Source: an uncultured Phascolarctobacterium sp.
GTDB taxonomy: Bacteria; Bacillota; Negativicutes; Acidaminococcales; Acidaminococcaceae
Assembly (NCBI RefSeq): GCF_937920985.1
Contig: NZ_CALDXR010000033.1
Location: forward strand, 1 to 64,000
Length of the DNA: 64,000 nt
Reading direction: 5' to 3'
A model generated the notes under the pieces. It ran no database searches. It was given only the letters and a program-made list of their open reading frames with translations, and had not been told where the DNA came from. The first letter of the stretch is position 1. The number at the start of each line of letters is the position of its first letter. The position numbers were made by a program, and so were the translations under genes. Below, piece by piece: positions 52,524 to 60,660 of the stretch.

Positions 52524-54611
52524 TTACTCATTTACACCAAACAACAACTCACCATAAGTCGGATAGTCGAGATACTTACCACCGGTCAAAGCTTCGGCAG
52601 CATCAACAGCACTTCTCAGCTTGCCCATTTCTTCAAGAACGGTATCGTGATAGTACAGAGCCTGCTTCTCGCTATCGCCGATTTCTGCTGCTTCCTTCAA
52701 GCCATCTTCCAGCTTCAGGGAGGATGCATACATTTCTCCGCCCAGCTTGCTCAGCTTATCGGCAAGTGCGCCTTCAAATCCTGCACTGATACCGGCAGCC
52801 TTTTTATCAAGTACTGCTTTGGTCAAATCTCCGGTATAAGCGGTAACTGCCGGGAGGATGTCCTTATGGAACATATCCAGCATGGTTGCTGCTTCGATAG
52901 AAATCGTGGTGCTGTAGTTCTCCAGCAGGATTTCTACACGGGATTCAACCTCGGCTTTAGTGAAGATGTTATGCTTTTCGAACAGCTCGATGTTCTTGGC
53001 ATGTCCCAGATACGGCAGAGCCTCCGGAGTAGATTTGAGGTTCAGCAGGCCACGTTTAGCTGCTTCCTCAACCCATGCATCGGTATAACCGTTACCGTTG
53101 AAGACAATGCGCTTATGAGCCTTGTAGGTTTCTTTAACCAAATCATATACTGCTGCTTCCAGATCAGGAGCATCTGCCAGCTTATCAGCAAATTCATCCA
53201 GCTCTTCGGCAACGATGGTGTTCAGTACGATGTTGGGACCAGCGATGGAGAACATGCTGCCCAGCATACGGAATTCAAATTTATTGCCGGTGAAGGCGAA
53301 GGGAGAGGTTCTGTTTCTGTCGGTGTTATCCTTAACAAGAGCAGGAATGGTATCGTCGCTTACTTTAATGTAGCTTTCCGGGTTGCCGTTGTAAACCTTG
53401 TCTGCTGCAATAGCTTCGAGAACTGCAGTCAGCTCAGTGCCAAGGAACATGGATACGATAGCCGGAGGAGCTTCATTTGCGCCCAGACGATGGTCATTGC
53501 CGGCGCTGGCAACAGATACACGCAGCAGATCTTGATATTCATCAACAGCCTTGATAATTGCTGCCAGGAAGGTCAGGAAGCGGATGTTTTTGTACGGCTC
53601 CTTGCCGGGATCCAGCAGGTTCAGGCCTTCTTCCGTAGATAAGGACCAGTTGTTATGCTTACCGCTGCCGTTTACACCATCAAAAGGTTTTTCATGCAGC
53701 AGGCAAACAAGACCGTGACGCAGAGCAACACGTTTCATGAACTCCATCATCAGCTGGTTATGGTCAGATGCTACGTTGGTAGTTGTGAAGATAGGTGCCA
53801 GCTCGTGCTGTGCCGGAGCAACCTCGTTATGCTCGGTCTTGGCGAGTACGCCCAGCTTCCACAGCTCCTCGTCCAAATCCTTCATGAAGGAAAGAACTCT
53901 TTGCTTGATAATGCCGAAGTAGTGGTCGTCCAGCTCCTGCCCACGCGGAGATTTCGCACCGAAAAGGGTACGGCCGGTGTAAACCAGATCTTTACGTTTT
54001 TCCCACATTTTTTTATCTACGAGGAAATATTCCTGTTCCGGACCAACAGTGCTGTTGACGCGGATGGTATCAATGCCGAACAGCTTCAGCAGCTTGCAGG
54101 CTGCTTTGCTGGCTGCATTCATGGAACGCAGCAGCGGAGTCTTTTTATCCAGCACTTCGCCGGTGTAGGAGCAGAAGGCTGTAGGAATGCACAGGCAGTT
54201 ATCTTTGATAAATGCATAGGAGGTCGGGTCCCATGCTGTATAGCCGCGGGCTTCAAAGGTTGCACGCAGGCCGCCGGACGGGAAGCTGGAAGCATCAGGC
54301 TCGCCCTGAATCAGCTCTTTGCCGGAGAAGTCCATAATAACACGGCCTTCGGCAGTAGGAGAAATGAAGCTTTCATGCTTTTCAGCAGTAATACCGGTCA
54401 TCGGTTGGAACCAATGGGTGAAATGAGTGCAGCCATGCTCCAGAGCCCAGTCCTTCATAGCATTGGCGATGATATTAGCAATTTCCAGATTCAGCGGAGT
54501 GCCTGCAAGCACTGCTGCCTTATATGCCTTATAGGTTGCAGTCGGCAGACGGTCCTTCATAACGCTTTCGTTAAAAACTAAGCTGCCAAACAGTTTCGGT
54601 ACATCATTCAT
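52524..54611 (-). CDS. glnN: Glutamine synthetase type III
   Basis: A 695-aa GSIII enzyme condensing glutamate and ammonia. The length and N-terminal GSIII domain separate it from GSI (about 450 aa). Visible motifs are HFTHWFQPMTG, GPEQEYFLVDKKMW, KTEHNEVAPAQHELAP (metal and glutamate binding) and NGSGKHNNWSLS. Together with the Amt-PII fusion it forms a nitrogen-assimilation locus. A leader of about 270 nt with two terminators precedes it, suggesting attenuation. GGAGG lies 7 nt before the ATG. Confidence 0.96.
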   Translation of the reverse strand: MNDVPKLFGSLVFNESVMKDRLPTATYKAYKAAVLAGTPLNLEIANIIANAMKDWALEHGCTHFTHWFQPMTGITAEKHESFISPTAEGRVIMDFSGKELIQGEPDASSFPSGGLRATFEARGYTAWDPTSYAFIKDNCLCIPTAFCSYTGEVLDKKTPLLRSMNAASKAACKLLKLFGIDTIRVNSTVGPEQEYFLVDKKMWEKRKDLVYTGRTLFGAKSPRGQELDDHYFGIIKQRVLSFMKDLDEELWKLGVLAKTEHNEVAPAQHELAPIFTTTNVASDHNQLMMEFMKRVALRHGLVCLLHEKPFDGVNGSGKHNNWSLSTEEGLNLLDPGKEPYKNIRFLTFLAAIIKAVDEYQDLLRVSVASAGNDHRLGANEAPPAIVSMFLGTELTAVLEAIAADKVYNGNPESYIKVSDDTIPALVKDNTDRNRTSPFAFTGNKFEFRMLGSMFSIAGPNIVLNTIVAEELDEFADKLADAPDLEAAVYDLVKETYKAHKRIVFNGNGYTDAWVEEAAKRGLLNLKSTPEALPYLGHAKNIELFEKHNIFTKAEVESRVEILLENYSTTISIEAATMLDMFHKDILPAVTAYTGDLTKAVLDKKAAGISAGFEGALADKLSKLGGEMYASSLKLEDGLKEAAEIGDSEKQALYYHDTVLEEMGKLRSAVDAAEALTGGKYLDYPTYGELLFGVNE

Positions 54612-54732
54612 TGTAAAACCTCCCTAATTTCTCTCTGAGAATTTCCTTGGGTTTACGAAGTGTAAGCCCCTCATTTGAAATACAGTTTTTTGTGCTTTAC
54701 AGATTTTCTTCTCTCTGGCTCTGTAAATAAGA

Positions 54733-54770
54733 AAGCACCGTCAGCTGCGCCTTGCGCTGCTACGGTGCTT
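54733..54770 (-). terminator. Leader terminator 2 upstream of glnN
   Basis: On the minus strand AAGCACCGT pairs with ACGGTGCTT, with an inner GCGC/GCGC stem, followed by TTCTTATTT. It lies about 120 nt before the glnN start. Confidence 0.75.
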
Positions 54771-54825
54771 CGTTGCACTTATCATGGGTAAGATATAAAT
54801 TATAATTCTCACCGCTGATATAACA

Positions 54826-54880
54826 GAAAAAGCAACCACGAAGTTTGGATCTTTCAATCCAACAACCACGTCGTTGCTTT
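54826..54880 (-). terminator. Leader terminator 1 upstream of glnN
   Basis: On the minus strand AAAGCAACGACG pairs with CGTGGTTGCTTT, capped by TTGGAT/ATCCAA with a hexaloop, followed by TTTTT. It starts almost at the predicted transcription start. Confidence 0.75.
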
Positions 54881-54888
54881 ATGCGCTT

Positions 54889-54917
54889 ATTATAATACTA
54901 GGATTTGAATTTGTAAA
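54889..54917 (-). promoter_or_regulatory. Promoter of glnN
   Basis: On the minus strand TTTACA (54912-54917) and TATAAT (54889-54894) are 17 bp apart. Transcription would begin near 54882, directly in front of leader terminator 1. Confidence 0.75.
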
Positions 54918-55056
54918 GGGGGGTAAGAGGAAAAATTTTTATTTTTTTCGTGGAAAACGCTTTTTCTGTTAGCGTCACAATTAACATTTCTTTCCGTTCA
55001 GAAAAAATTTTCCGTGCCCAAAGGGCACAACGCAAATTTCGTGTGGAACCATATGC

Positions 55057-55135
55057 GAAGTGCTGCAAAACTCGCGCGAAGCTAGGAATTTTTGCAAGAT
55101 AAACATACAATAGCGCTCAAACAATGCAGCACTTC
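55057..55135. repeat. Inverted repeat in the glnN-hydrogenase intergenic region
   Basis: GAAGTGCTGCA (55057-55067) is exactly inverted at 55125-55135, 57 bp away. A small GTGCCC/GGGCAC hairpin lies just upstream. The stretch 54918-55348 contains no convincing gene. Confidence 0.45.
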
Positions 55136-55348
55136 GATGCTTCCAGACACTCATTTGCTAAAATTTTTATTCACTTCCCGATATGTTAATTGCTTTTCGC
55201 ATGAATATCTTCAAAAAATAATGCTAATATAAAATTAACGGTTATACTACACACGCTTCAGCAGGATTTTTGCGTTCTGTAAAGAATTGTACAGTATAGA
55301 GTATGCAATGCAAAACGCAATATAACTAATTGCCAAGGAGGAACCCTT

Positions 55349-56806
55349 ATGGAATTAACCGCTGTTGCGCAGCTGCGCCGCATGGTGCTGGAGCATTTAT
55401 CCCGCTACACCTGGAATAACGAGTTGCCTGATCATGTCTACGATATTCTGCAGGAGGTACGCGAGGACACTCCGCGTTACCGTTGCTGTGTTTATAAAGA
55501 AAGAGCTGTACTGAAAAACCGTATTGATATGGCGCTGGGTCAGGAGTGCTCCAGCAATATCATCGAGGCTGCCAAGCTGACGCTGAACGAGCCTGAGCGC
55601 ACCGATTTGCCGATTATCGACGTGCTCCCCGCAGCCTGCGACCAATGCCCGATTGATGCTTATTACGTTACCGATATGTGCCGTCACTGCATCACCCACA
55701 AATGCATGAATAACTGCCCGAAAAAGGCTATCAGCATAATTCAGGACCGCGCCTTTATCGATAAAACGAAATGTATCGAATGCGGTCGTTGCAAGCAGAT
55801 GTGCCCCTACGGTGCGATTATCGAAATCCATCGTCCCTGCGTGCGTGCCTGCGCCATCGGTGCCATCAGCATCGGTGAAAACCGTAAGGCTGTCATTGAC
55901 CACGAAAAATGTGTTTCCTGCGGTGCCTGCCGCAACGCCTGCCCCTTCGGCGCCATTGACGAGCGCAGCAATATTATCCGCGTTATCCGCGAAATCCAGC
56001 AGGGCAAGCAGGTTATCGCCCTTGTGGCACCGTCCATCGTAGGCCAATACGGTTTGAAGATTACCATGGCGCAAATTTACGAGGCACTGCAAAAAGCAGG
56101 CTTCGCTGAAGTTGTAGAGGTTGGCGTTGGCGCCGATATCACCAGCGTTAAGGAAGCAGAGGAATATTTGGAGAAGGTTCCTGCCAAGCAGGGCTTTATG
56201 ACCAGCTCCTGCTGTCCTGCCTTTGTTAAGCTGATTAAAACGCAGGTACCGGAGGCAGCAGACAAGATTTCCGACACTCCCTCCCCCATGCTTACCTGTG
56301 CCGAATTAATCAAGCAAAAATATCCCTATGCCGTTACCGTGTTCATCGGTCCCTGCATCGCCAAAAAGGTGGAAGCACGCGAGCACCGCGAAACCATCAA
56401 CTACGTGCTGACCTTTGAAGAGATTATGTGCATGCTGGAGGGCAAGGATATAAAATTTGCGGAAATGAGAGGTGATACTGCTTATGAACGCGATGCCTCC
56501 AAGCTTGGCCTGAGCTTCCCGCTGACGGCCGGCGTAAGCGCTGCCGTGCAGGATACGGTTGCAGCTATGGGCGGTGAGGTACATAATGCGCAATACTGCT
56601 CCGGACTGGACAAATGCCGTGATACGGTTAAGGCTGCTGCCGCAGGCAAGCTCGACTGCAGCTATATCGAAGGCATGGCCTGCTCCAACGGCTGTATCGA
56701 CGGTCCTGCTGCCGTAGGCGACTTCCACATTACGAAGGTTGCCCTGACGAAATACGCAGCAGCAGCCCCCAATAAGCAGGCTGCCGAAGACAAGCACACA
56801 AAATAA
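55349..56806 (+). CDS. Monomeric [FeFe] hydrogenase (group B-like)
   Basis: A 485-aa hydrogenase. An N-terminal helical region is followed by Cys-rich ferredoxin domains (CDQCPIDAYY..CRHC, CIECGRCKQMCPYGAI, CVSCGACRNACPFGAI) for several [4Fe-4S] clusters. The H-cluster domain (about 220-470) has L1 as TSSCCPAFV, L2 as GPCIAKKVEA and L3 as EGMACSNGCIDGP. All four H-cluster cysteines and the L2 Lys are present, but L2 has Gly where group A has Met, and L3 lacks GGGQP. These are traits I associate with group B enzymes. It is probably cytoplasmic and ferredoxin-linked. No maturase genes are nearby. Confidence 0.88.
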   Translation: MELTAVAQLRRMVLEHLSRYTWNNELPDHVYDILQEVREDTPRYRCCVYKERAVLKNRIDMALGQECSSNIIEAAKLTLNEPERTDLPIIDVLPAACDQCPIDAYYVTDMCRHCITHKCMNNCPKKAISIIQDRAFIDKTKCIECGRCKQMCPYGAIIEIHRPCVRACAIGAISIGENRKAVIDHEKCVSCGACRNACPFGAIDERSNIIRVIREIQQGKQVIALVAPSIVGQYGLKITMAQIYEALQKAGFAEVVEVGVGADITSVKEAEEYLEKVPAKQGFMTSSCCPAFVKLIKTQVPEAADKISDTPSPMLTCAELIKQKYPYAVTVFIGPCIAKKVEAREHRETINYVLTFEEIMCMLEGKDIKFAEMRGDTAYERDASKLGLSFPLTAGVSAAVQDTVAAMGGEVHNAQYCSGLDKCRDTVKAAAAGKLDCSYIEGMACSNGCIDGPAAVGDFHITKVALTKYAAAAPNKQAAEDKHTK

Positions 56807-56812
56807 AATTTT

Positions 56813-56855
56813 ACAAACTATCCCTTCTGTTGCATTGGCAGAGGGGATAGTTTGT
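56813..56855 (+). terminator. Hairpin after the hydrogenase gene
   Basis: ACAAACTATCCC pairs with GGGGATAGTTTGT. The stem is strong but the T run is short. Confidence 0.65.
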
Positions 56856-56932
56856 TCATAGCAGGATTTTAGTCTGCTAAAATCATAGAGTGCGTTTTAC
56901 TGCACACTAAAAGAACGGAGATTCCCAAGCAA

Positions 56933-57823
56933 ATGCAAAACACTCGCTACATCGGTCACATTGCTGCCCTCATTACAATTGCTACCTGGGGCACGACCTT
57001 TATTTCTACCAAGGTTTTACTTACCGGCTTTCAGCCGCTGGAAATTCTTTTTTTCCGCTTTATTATGGCCTTTTTCGCCCTTTGGCTGGCCTATCCTAAA
57101 ATGCTGAAAACAGATAAAAAGCAGGAGCCTGTTTTTATGGCAGCAGGCCTCTGCGGCATCTGCCTCTACTACCTTTTGGAAAACATCGCCCTGACCTATA
57201 CGCAAGCCTCCAACGTTAGCGTAATCGGCAGCACAGCGCCTTTCTTTACTGCGCTGCTGGCGCATTATTTTATGCATTCTGACGGCAGCTTAAGCAAACA
57301 GTTCATCATCGGCTTTTTCATCGTAATGGCAGGCATCGCCTGCATCAGCTTCAACGGTGCAGCCATGCAGCTCAATCCACTGGGTGATTTGCTGGCGATT
57401 TCGGCTGCCGTCGTGTGGGCGTTTTATGCTCTGCTGACGAAAAAAATCAGCAGCTATGGTTATCCTGTTATCCTCGCTACACGCAGAACCTTTTTCTACG
57501 GCATTCTCTTTATGCTGCCGGCGCTGGGCTTTCTGGATTTTGAACTGAACCTGGCGCGCTTCGCCAATACTACCTATCTTTTTAACATCGTCTTTCTGGG
57601 TCTGGGTGCTTCCGCCCTCTGCTTCGTCACCTGGAATTTGGCAGTTAGGGAGTTGGGCGCAGTAAAAGCCAGCGTTTATATTTATATGGTTCCCGTCATC
57701 ACCGTCATTACCTCGGCGATTGTCCTGCAGGAAAAAATTACTCTGCTGGTAGCACTCGGTACCATCCTGACGATGACTGGTCTGTTTATATCAGAATACC
57801 GCCCGAAGAAAAAAATACAGTAA
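56933..57823 (+). CDS. EamA/DMT-family transporter
   Basis: A 296-aa membrane protein with two EamA domains and about ten helices. The first repeat begins ATWGTTFISTKVLL and the second has LGDLLAISAAVVWAFYALL. It probably exports a metabolite; the substrate is unknown. It is similar in size but not close in sequence to the DMT protein at 5520-6392. The ribosome binding site CGGAGA lies 11 nt upstream. Confidence 0.9.
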   Translation: MQNTRYIGHIAALITIATWGTTFISTKVLLTGFQPLEILFFRFIMAFFALWLAYPKMLKTDKKQEPVFMAAGLCGICLYYLLENIALTYTQASNVSVIGSTAPFFTALLAHYFMHSDGSLSKQFIIGFFIVMAGIACISFNGAAMQLNPLGDLLAISAAVVWAFYALLTKKISSYGYPVILATRRTFFYGILFMLPALGFLDFELNLARFANTTYLFNIVFLGLGASALCFVTWNLAVRELGAVKASVYIYMVPVITVITSAIVLQEKITLLVALGTILTMTGLFISEYRPKKKIQ

Positions 57824-57833
57824 GAAGGCAAAC

Positions 57834-57876
57834 AAATACGCCCTAGGCATCAACAGCCTAAGGCGTATTTTTATTT
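57834..57876. terminator. Bidirectional terminator
   Basis: AATACGCC and GGCGTATT with an inner TAGGC/GCCTA form a strong stem with T-rich and A-rich flanks, between the convergent DMT and lysR-like genes. It overlaps the end of the intact lysR reading frame. Confidence 0.85.
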
Positions 57877-58751
57877 ATTCTGCATATAATAATTAATAAA
57901 GGTCTGCGCAACCTGCGACAGCTCTCTGCCCTTAACTATAGACAGCGTCATCTCCAGAAACAAGCGCTCATCCTTGATTTCCTTGCGGACCAGATTCGCC
58001 GGAAACAATTCTACAGCCGGTGCCGGTACAATTGCCACACCGGTATTTTTTCTGCCCAGGCTATGGCCGAAAGCTTAGTAGTATTAATACTCATAACCTG
58101 CGGGAAAATGTGTGAATCCGAGCACACAGAAAAAAACAGCTCAGAACAGCCACGCGAAAGACATAACGGAATGTCCTCCAAATCATCCAGCAGGATATTA
58201 GGCTTATCATTTTTCAGATACGGGCTATCCTTATGAAAAAGCGCAACCAGACGCTCTTTACGGCTGAACAGCGTTTCAAAGCGTTTAGATTGCTTTAGGG
58301 GTGCATTGGCAATGCCTATTTCCGTTTTCCCCTCCAAAAGCTGCTGGGTTTGTTCGTCAATCGGCACCTCATACAGCTCATAATTAATATGCGGAAACTC
58401 TCTGTAAAAATCACTCAAAAAGTTTTTAATAAAGTTTATTGACATCGAAGGTGACAGACTGATGCGCAGCGTACCGCTAAAACCTGCCTGACAGTCAACT
58501 ATCTCCTTCAGAGCGCTGTTTTCGACCGAGCAGATATACTTAGCCTTGTTATATAAAATACAGCCTGCATCCGTAAGCTCAATGCTGTGACCGCCACGGC
58601 GCACATGCAGCAGCTGCGTACCAAAACGCTTCTGCAGCACCTTAAGCTGATTACTCAGCGCCGGTTGGGCAATCGCTATCTGCTTAGCTGCGGCAGAAAT
58701 ACTGCCGGCCTCAACTATGGCAATAAAATTGCGGTAATATTCTATGTCCAT
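57871..58751 (-). pseudogene. LysR-family regulator with a frameshift near its C-terminus
   Basis: The start at 58751 (MDIEYYRN) has AAGGAG 8 nt upstream. The N-terminal HTH (ISAAAKQIAIAQPALSNQLK) and most of the LysR effector domain are intact. At a run of six A (58046-58051 on the plus strand as T) the frame ends 13 codons later, at 58011. A -1 shift at that run restores a typical LysR ending (NTGVAIVPAPAVELFPANL...) to a stop at 57871, for a normal total of 293 aa. It may be a real mutation, slippage-based switching or a sequencing error. It is divergent from the CoA-transferase operon and is its likely regulator. Confidence 0.8.
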
Positions 58752-58857
58752 ATATAGTTCTCCTTTACTTCTCTCTGCCTTTATTATACTATACAGCAAT
58801 ATTTCTGAGTACTTTTTTAGTTTTTAAAATTAAATTTTTCATAAAACCAATGACAGC

Positions 58858-58874
58858 ATATGCAAAACGCATAT
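58858..58874. promoter_or_regulatory. LysR-type binding palindrome
   Basis: ATATGC-AAAAC-GCATAT is a perfect inverted repeat and contains a T-N11-A core. It lies between the divergent lysR-like and CoA-transferase genes, 107 nt from the former. The rest of the 358-bp gap is AT-rich, without another clear feature. Confidence 0.65.
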
Positions 58875-59109
58875 AACTCCAATAGATTATTTTTATAAGT
58901 GATTAGGAATAAACGCATAAGTTTTTCGTTTTTTTCTAAAAACAGACAACTATATATCATGAATTATCCTGTTCCCGCATCAAAGAACGAGTTAACGTAT
59001 ATGCATTTTTTATATGTAAAATGTATTTTCCGTATTTTACTTTATATGTTGATAGATTTAAACTGTAAGCAGATAAGGAAATTTCCAAAAAAGAAAAGAG
59101 GTTTTTAAA

Positions 59110-60660
59110 ATGCTGGATGCAACACGTTTGCGCACCCCCTGCCTATTTGACAAAATAGTCAGCGCGGACGAAGCAGCCACACTGATTACCGACGGTATGA
59201 ATGTCGGTGTCAGCGGCTTCACCCCCTCTGGCTATCCTAAGAAAACCACACTTGCTCTCGCTAAAGCCATCAAGGCCGGCAAAAAATGCCGTATCAATAT
59301 TTGGAGCGGTGCTTCCGTCGGACCGGAAATCGAAGAAACACTTGCCGAAGTCGGCGGTATCAGCGGACGCATGCCTTATTATGCAGCCTCCAACAAAATA
59401 CTCAGCCGCCAGATCAACACCGGCAGCGTAACCTATATTGATCAGCATTTAAGCCACTTTGCCCAACAAATCGACTACGGCTTTTACGGCGATGTTGATG
59501 TTGCAATCGTTGAAGCCGCTGCTATTAATGCAGACGGCAGCATTGTTCTCGGTTCCGGTGTTGGCAACACGCCTATGCTTGTAAAGCATGCAAAAAAAAT
59601 TATCGTTGAGGTCAACACATCTATCCCGCTGACGCTGGAGGGAATGCACGATATTTACATCTGCAGCAAACCACCAGAGCGCACCGAAATTCCTATTTAC
59701 CATGTCGGCGACCGCATCGGTTCTCCTTATGTAAGCTGCGGACTTGACAGAATTACCTGCATCGTCGAATCAGACATTGTCGACCATGTACGCAATTTAA
59801 GCGCTCCTGATGAAGCAAGCAAAAAAATTGCCGCTAACCTGGTTGATTTTTTGGAGCACGAGCAGCGCCACGGCCGTCTGCCACAGCAAATGCTGCCGTT
59901 GCAGTCCGGCGTAGGAAACATAGCCAATGCTGTATTAATGGGTTTGGCAGAATCTAAATTTGATAATCTTACTATGTACTCGGAGATTTTGCAAGATTCT
60001 GTTTTTAAGCTGATCAAATGCGATAAGGTCACCCAAGCCTCCGGCTGTGCCTTCACCCCATCGCCGACAGTTTGGGAGATGTATAAAGAAGATCCCGAGC
60101 TCTACCGTAATCGCATTGTTCTGCGCCCGCTCGACATCAGCAATAATCCGGAGGTCATCCGCCGCCTCGGCGTTATCTCCATGAATACACCGCTTGAATT
60201 TGATATTTACGGTCAGGCAAATTCTACCCATGTTATGGGCAACCGTATGATGAACGGTATCGGCGGCAGCGGAGATTATATGCGCAACGGTTACCTGACA
60301 ATATTCTCTACCCCATCAACTGCCAAAGGCGGTAATATCTCGAGCGTAGTTCCCATGGTTTCACACGCAGATCATACCGAACATGATACGATGGTTTTTA
60401 TTACCGAGCAAGGTGTAGCCGATATCCGCGGTCTGAGTCCTCTAAAACGGGCCAAACTGATTATCGAAAAATGCGCCCACCCCGATTTCAGGGAACAGCT
60501 TTATGATTACCTGAAAATGGCGCAAAGAAAAAACGGCCATGAGCCTGTTGATTTGGAACACGCCTTCGACATGCACATAGCGTTAGAAAAAACAGGCACG
60601 ATGAAAGAGAAATCCAAGGAGGAAAATCATTATGACTACACGAGAAAATTTACAGCTTAG
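59110..60660 (+). CDS. Acetyl-CoA hydrolase/CoA-transferase family (Cat1-like)
   Basis: A 516-aa class I CoA-transferase of the Cat1/AarC family, which moves CoA between acyl-CoA and carboxylates such as succinate, acetate or propionate. Visible parts are the N-terminal DGMNVGVSGFTPSGYPK loop, the QSGVGNIANAVL segment and the likely catalytic Glu in LTMYSEILQD, with a C-terminal GGSGDYMRNGY loop. AGAGG lies 8 nt before the ATG. It is first in an operon and overlaps the mutase gene by 29 bp. The exact acid pair is not deducible. Confidence 0.92.
   Translation: MLDATRLRTPCLFDKIVSADEAATLITDGMNVGVSGFTPSGYPKKTTLALAKAIKAGKKCRINIWSGASVGPEIEETLAEVGGISGRMPYYAASNKILSRQINTGSVTYIDQHLSHFAQQIDYGFYGDVDVAIVEAAAINADGSIVLGSGVGNTPMLVKHAKKIIVEVNTSIPLTLEGMHDIYICSKPPERTEIPIYHVGDRIGSPYVSCGLDRITCIVESDIVDHVRNLSAPDEASKKIAANLVDFLEHEQRHGRLPQQMLPLQSGVGNIANAVLMGLAESKFDNLTMYSEILQDSVFKLIKCDKVTQASGCAFTPSPTVWEMYKEDPELYRNRIVLRPLDISNNPEVIRRLGVISMNTPLEFDIYGQANSTHVMGNRMMNGIGGSGDYMRNGYLTIFSTPSTAKGGNISSVVPMVSHADHTEHDTMVFITEQGVADIRGLSPLKRAKLIIEKCAHPDFREQLYDYLKMAQRKNGHEPVDLEHAFDMHIALEKTGTMKEKSKEENHYDYTRKFTA

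Noticed and set aside
52647..54581. Two long plus-strand ORFs opposite glnN
   Set aside because: Antisense shadows of a strongly conserved enzyme gene.
54733..54882. ANTAR antiterminator target in the glnN leader
   Set aside because: Two hairpins are present, but the hexaloop lacks A at position 1 and G at position 4, so I report it only as tandem terminators.
54898..55110. 70-aa minus-strand ORF upstream of glnN
   Set aside because: It overlaps the glnN promoter, lacks a ribosome binding site and has no family resemblance.
58899..59108. 69-aa plus-strand ORF in the lysR/CoA-transferase gap
   Set aside because: AT-rich random composition and no Shine-Dalgarno; the region is better read as regulatory DNA.
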